In this document: positions 12,053 through 12,949 of the stretch, piece after piece
Layout of the letters: every line of letters begins with the position of its first letter
How positions within the stretch are numbered: position 1 is the stretch's first letter
Source of the DNA: Bacillota bacterium
GTDB taxonomy: Bacteria > Bacillota > Clostridia > Christensenellales > Aristaeellaceae
DNA length: 12,949 bases
Assembly: GCA_023411175.1 (NCBI GenBank)
Contig: JAEYPB010000042.1
Coordinates: 1-12,949, forward strand
Reading direction: 5' to 3'
Notes under the pieces: model-generated
Told to the model about the DNA's origin: nothing
Database searches by the model: none
Seen by the model: the letters and a program-made list of their open reading frames with translations, nothing else
Position numbers and translations under genes: made by a program

Positions 12053-12949
12053 TTATTGCCAGCCGTCGGTGCCGAACTCGGCGACGTTCTCCCCGTTGAT
12101 CAGGAAGGTCTGGACGGGGGTGCGGAACTCGAAGGTTTCGCCGTTGAGGATCTTGTTCATCACGGTGACGGAGTCATAGCCGATGGACTTGGGGCTCTGG
12201 GCGCCGGAAGCGATGAACTGGCCGCCCTCGGCGATGGCCGCCTTGGCCTCGGGGGAACCGTCGACGCCGTAGATCTCGATCTCGGTGCGGCTGGCGGACT
12301 TGCAGGAAGCCAGAACGCCCAGCGCGGTCGGGTCATTGCCGCCCATGACGGCCACGATGTTCTGCTCCTTCTGGAGGATGTCGTCCATCAGGCCCATGGC
12401 GGTCTGCAGGTCGCCCTTGGCATCCTGCTGCGCGACCACGGTGAAGCCCTTGCCTTCGATGGCCTCGGTGAAGCCCTTGATGCGGTCGTTGACCGAGTTC
12501 ATCGTGGGCGAGTCGAGGATGACGATGTTGCCGCCTTCGGGATGACGCTTCACCAGCTCATCGCCGCACACCTTGCCGGCGTTGTAGTTGTTGGAGCCGG
12601 CGTAGGCGGTGACGAACTCCTCGAGGTCCTTGACTTCGGTGTCGAAGTTGACGATCGGCACGCCCGCTTCCTTCAGCGAGACGAGCGCGGGGCGGATGCC
12701 TTCCCAGTCCACGGGGTTGACGAAGATGCCGTCGATGTCACGGACCAGCAGGTCTTCGATCTGGCTGATCTGAAGCGCGACGTCCATGTGCGGGTCCAGC
12801 GTGACGAGCTCGTCGCCCTGTTCTTCGACCTTCTCGCGGATGGCGGCCTCAAGCACGATGAAGAAGGGGTTGTTCATGGTCATGCAGGTGTAGCCGAACA
12901 CCTTGCCTTCCGCCGACGCGATGGTCGCGAACGACAGAACGAGTACGAG
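12053..12949 (-). CDS. Sugar ABC transporter substrate-binding protein, 5' end missing
   Basis: A Peripla_BP_4-type binding protein of the RbsB class. 298 residues are visible, and the start lies beyond the right edge. The first visible residues, LVLVLSFATIASAEGK, are the end of a signal peptide with an ASA cleavage site, so the protein is exported. No lipobox cysteine is seen at that site. Positions matching E. coli ribose-binding protein contacts are largely kept: NNPFF, the Asn of FVNPVD, Asp in NFDTEV, Arg in NDRIKGF, Asn in GGNDPTALG, Asp in GVDGSPEA, and Gln in GAQSPKSIG. The residue after the NFD aspartate is Thr where the ribose protein has Arg90, so ribose is not assured and a related sugar is possible. 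It is the first visible gene of the transporter operon and lies upstream of the ATPase. Confidence 0.92.
   Translation of the reverse strand, partial: LVLVLSFATIASAEGKVFGYTCMTMNNPFFIVLEAAIREKVEEQGDELVTLDPHMDVALQISQIEDLLVRDIDGIFVNPVDWEGIRPALVSLKEAGVPIVNFDTEVKDLEEFVTAYAGSNNYNAGKVCGDELVKRHPEGGNIVILDSPTMNSVNDRIKGFTEAIEGKGFTVVAQQDAKGDLQTAMGLMDDILQKEQNIVAVMGGNDPTALGVLASCKSASRTEIEIYGVDGSPEAKAAIAEGGQFIASGAQSPKSIGYDSVTVMNKILNGETFEFRTPVQTFLINGENVAEFGTDGWQ

Overview
The window is GC-rich bacterial DNA. Two main transcription units run on the minus strand: a complete type I-C CRISPR-Cas locus (about 1-8430) and a ribose-type sugar ABC transporter (9349 to the right edge). One small helix-hairpin-helix (DUF4332-like) gene lies between them. 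Most genes start behind strong GGAGG-type ribosome binding sites, and the Cas and DUF4332 proteins look Firmicutes-like. A high-GC Clostridia-type organism is my best guess. The sugar-binding protein has a plain AxA signal peptide instead of a lipobox, so a diderm lineage cannot be excluded. The taxonomic call is weak.

Layout, left to right. Positions 1-259 hold the leader end of a CRISPR array: four identical 32-bp repeats, three full spacers of 33, 35 and 33 bp, and a spacer cut by the window edge. Positions 260-588 are the leader, which carries two inverted-repeat systems. Reading leftwards on the minus strand, the operon then runs cas3 (8388-6028), cas5c (6013-5243), cas8c (5277-3424), cas7c (3427-2573), cas4 (2580-1918), cas1 (1921-890) and cas2 (879-589). 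Most junctions overlap by 4-35 bp or are 10-14 bp apart. A sigma70-like promoter (TTGATC, 17 bp, TATAAT) sits just upstream of cas3. Inside cas8c, a near-perfect AAGGAGGT eight bases before an in-frame ATG (3801) marks the internally translated small subunit Cas11c.

Positions 8430-8790 hold no gene I can support. They contain the AT-rich cas promoter region, a GC hairpin, and a repeat block with two 52/53-bp direct copies and three 17-bp copies, one of which includes the stop codon of the DUF4332-like gene (9195-8791). A hairpin terminator candidate (9313-9338) follows the transporter permease. The transporter is ordered binding protein (partial), ATPase, permease. A 36-bp perfect palindrome lies between the binding-protein and ATPase genes and probably sets their relative expression.

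How the parts work together: Cas1, Cas2 and Cas4 acquire spacers at the leader end of the array. Cas5c cuts the pre-crRNA and joins Cas7c, Cas8c and Cas11c in Cascade, which recruits the Cas3 nuclease-helicase. The most unusual points are that the cas3 reading frame has no ordinary start codon upstream of its first catalytic histidine, the clear internal Cas11c start, the structured leader, and the repeat block next to the DUF4332 gene. I see no wholly undescribed defence system.
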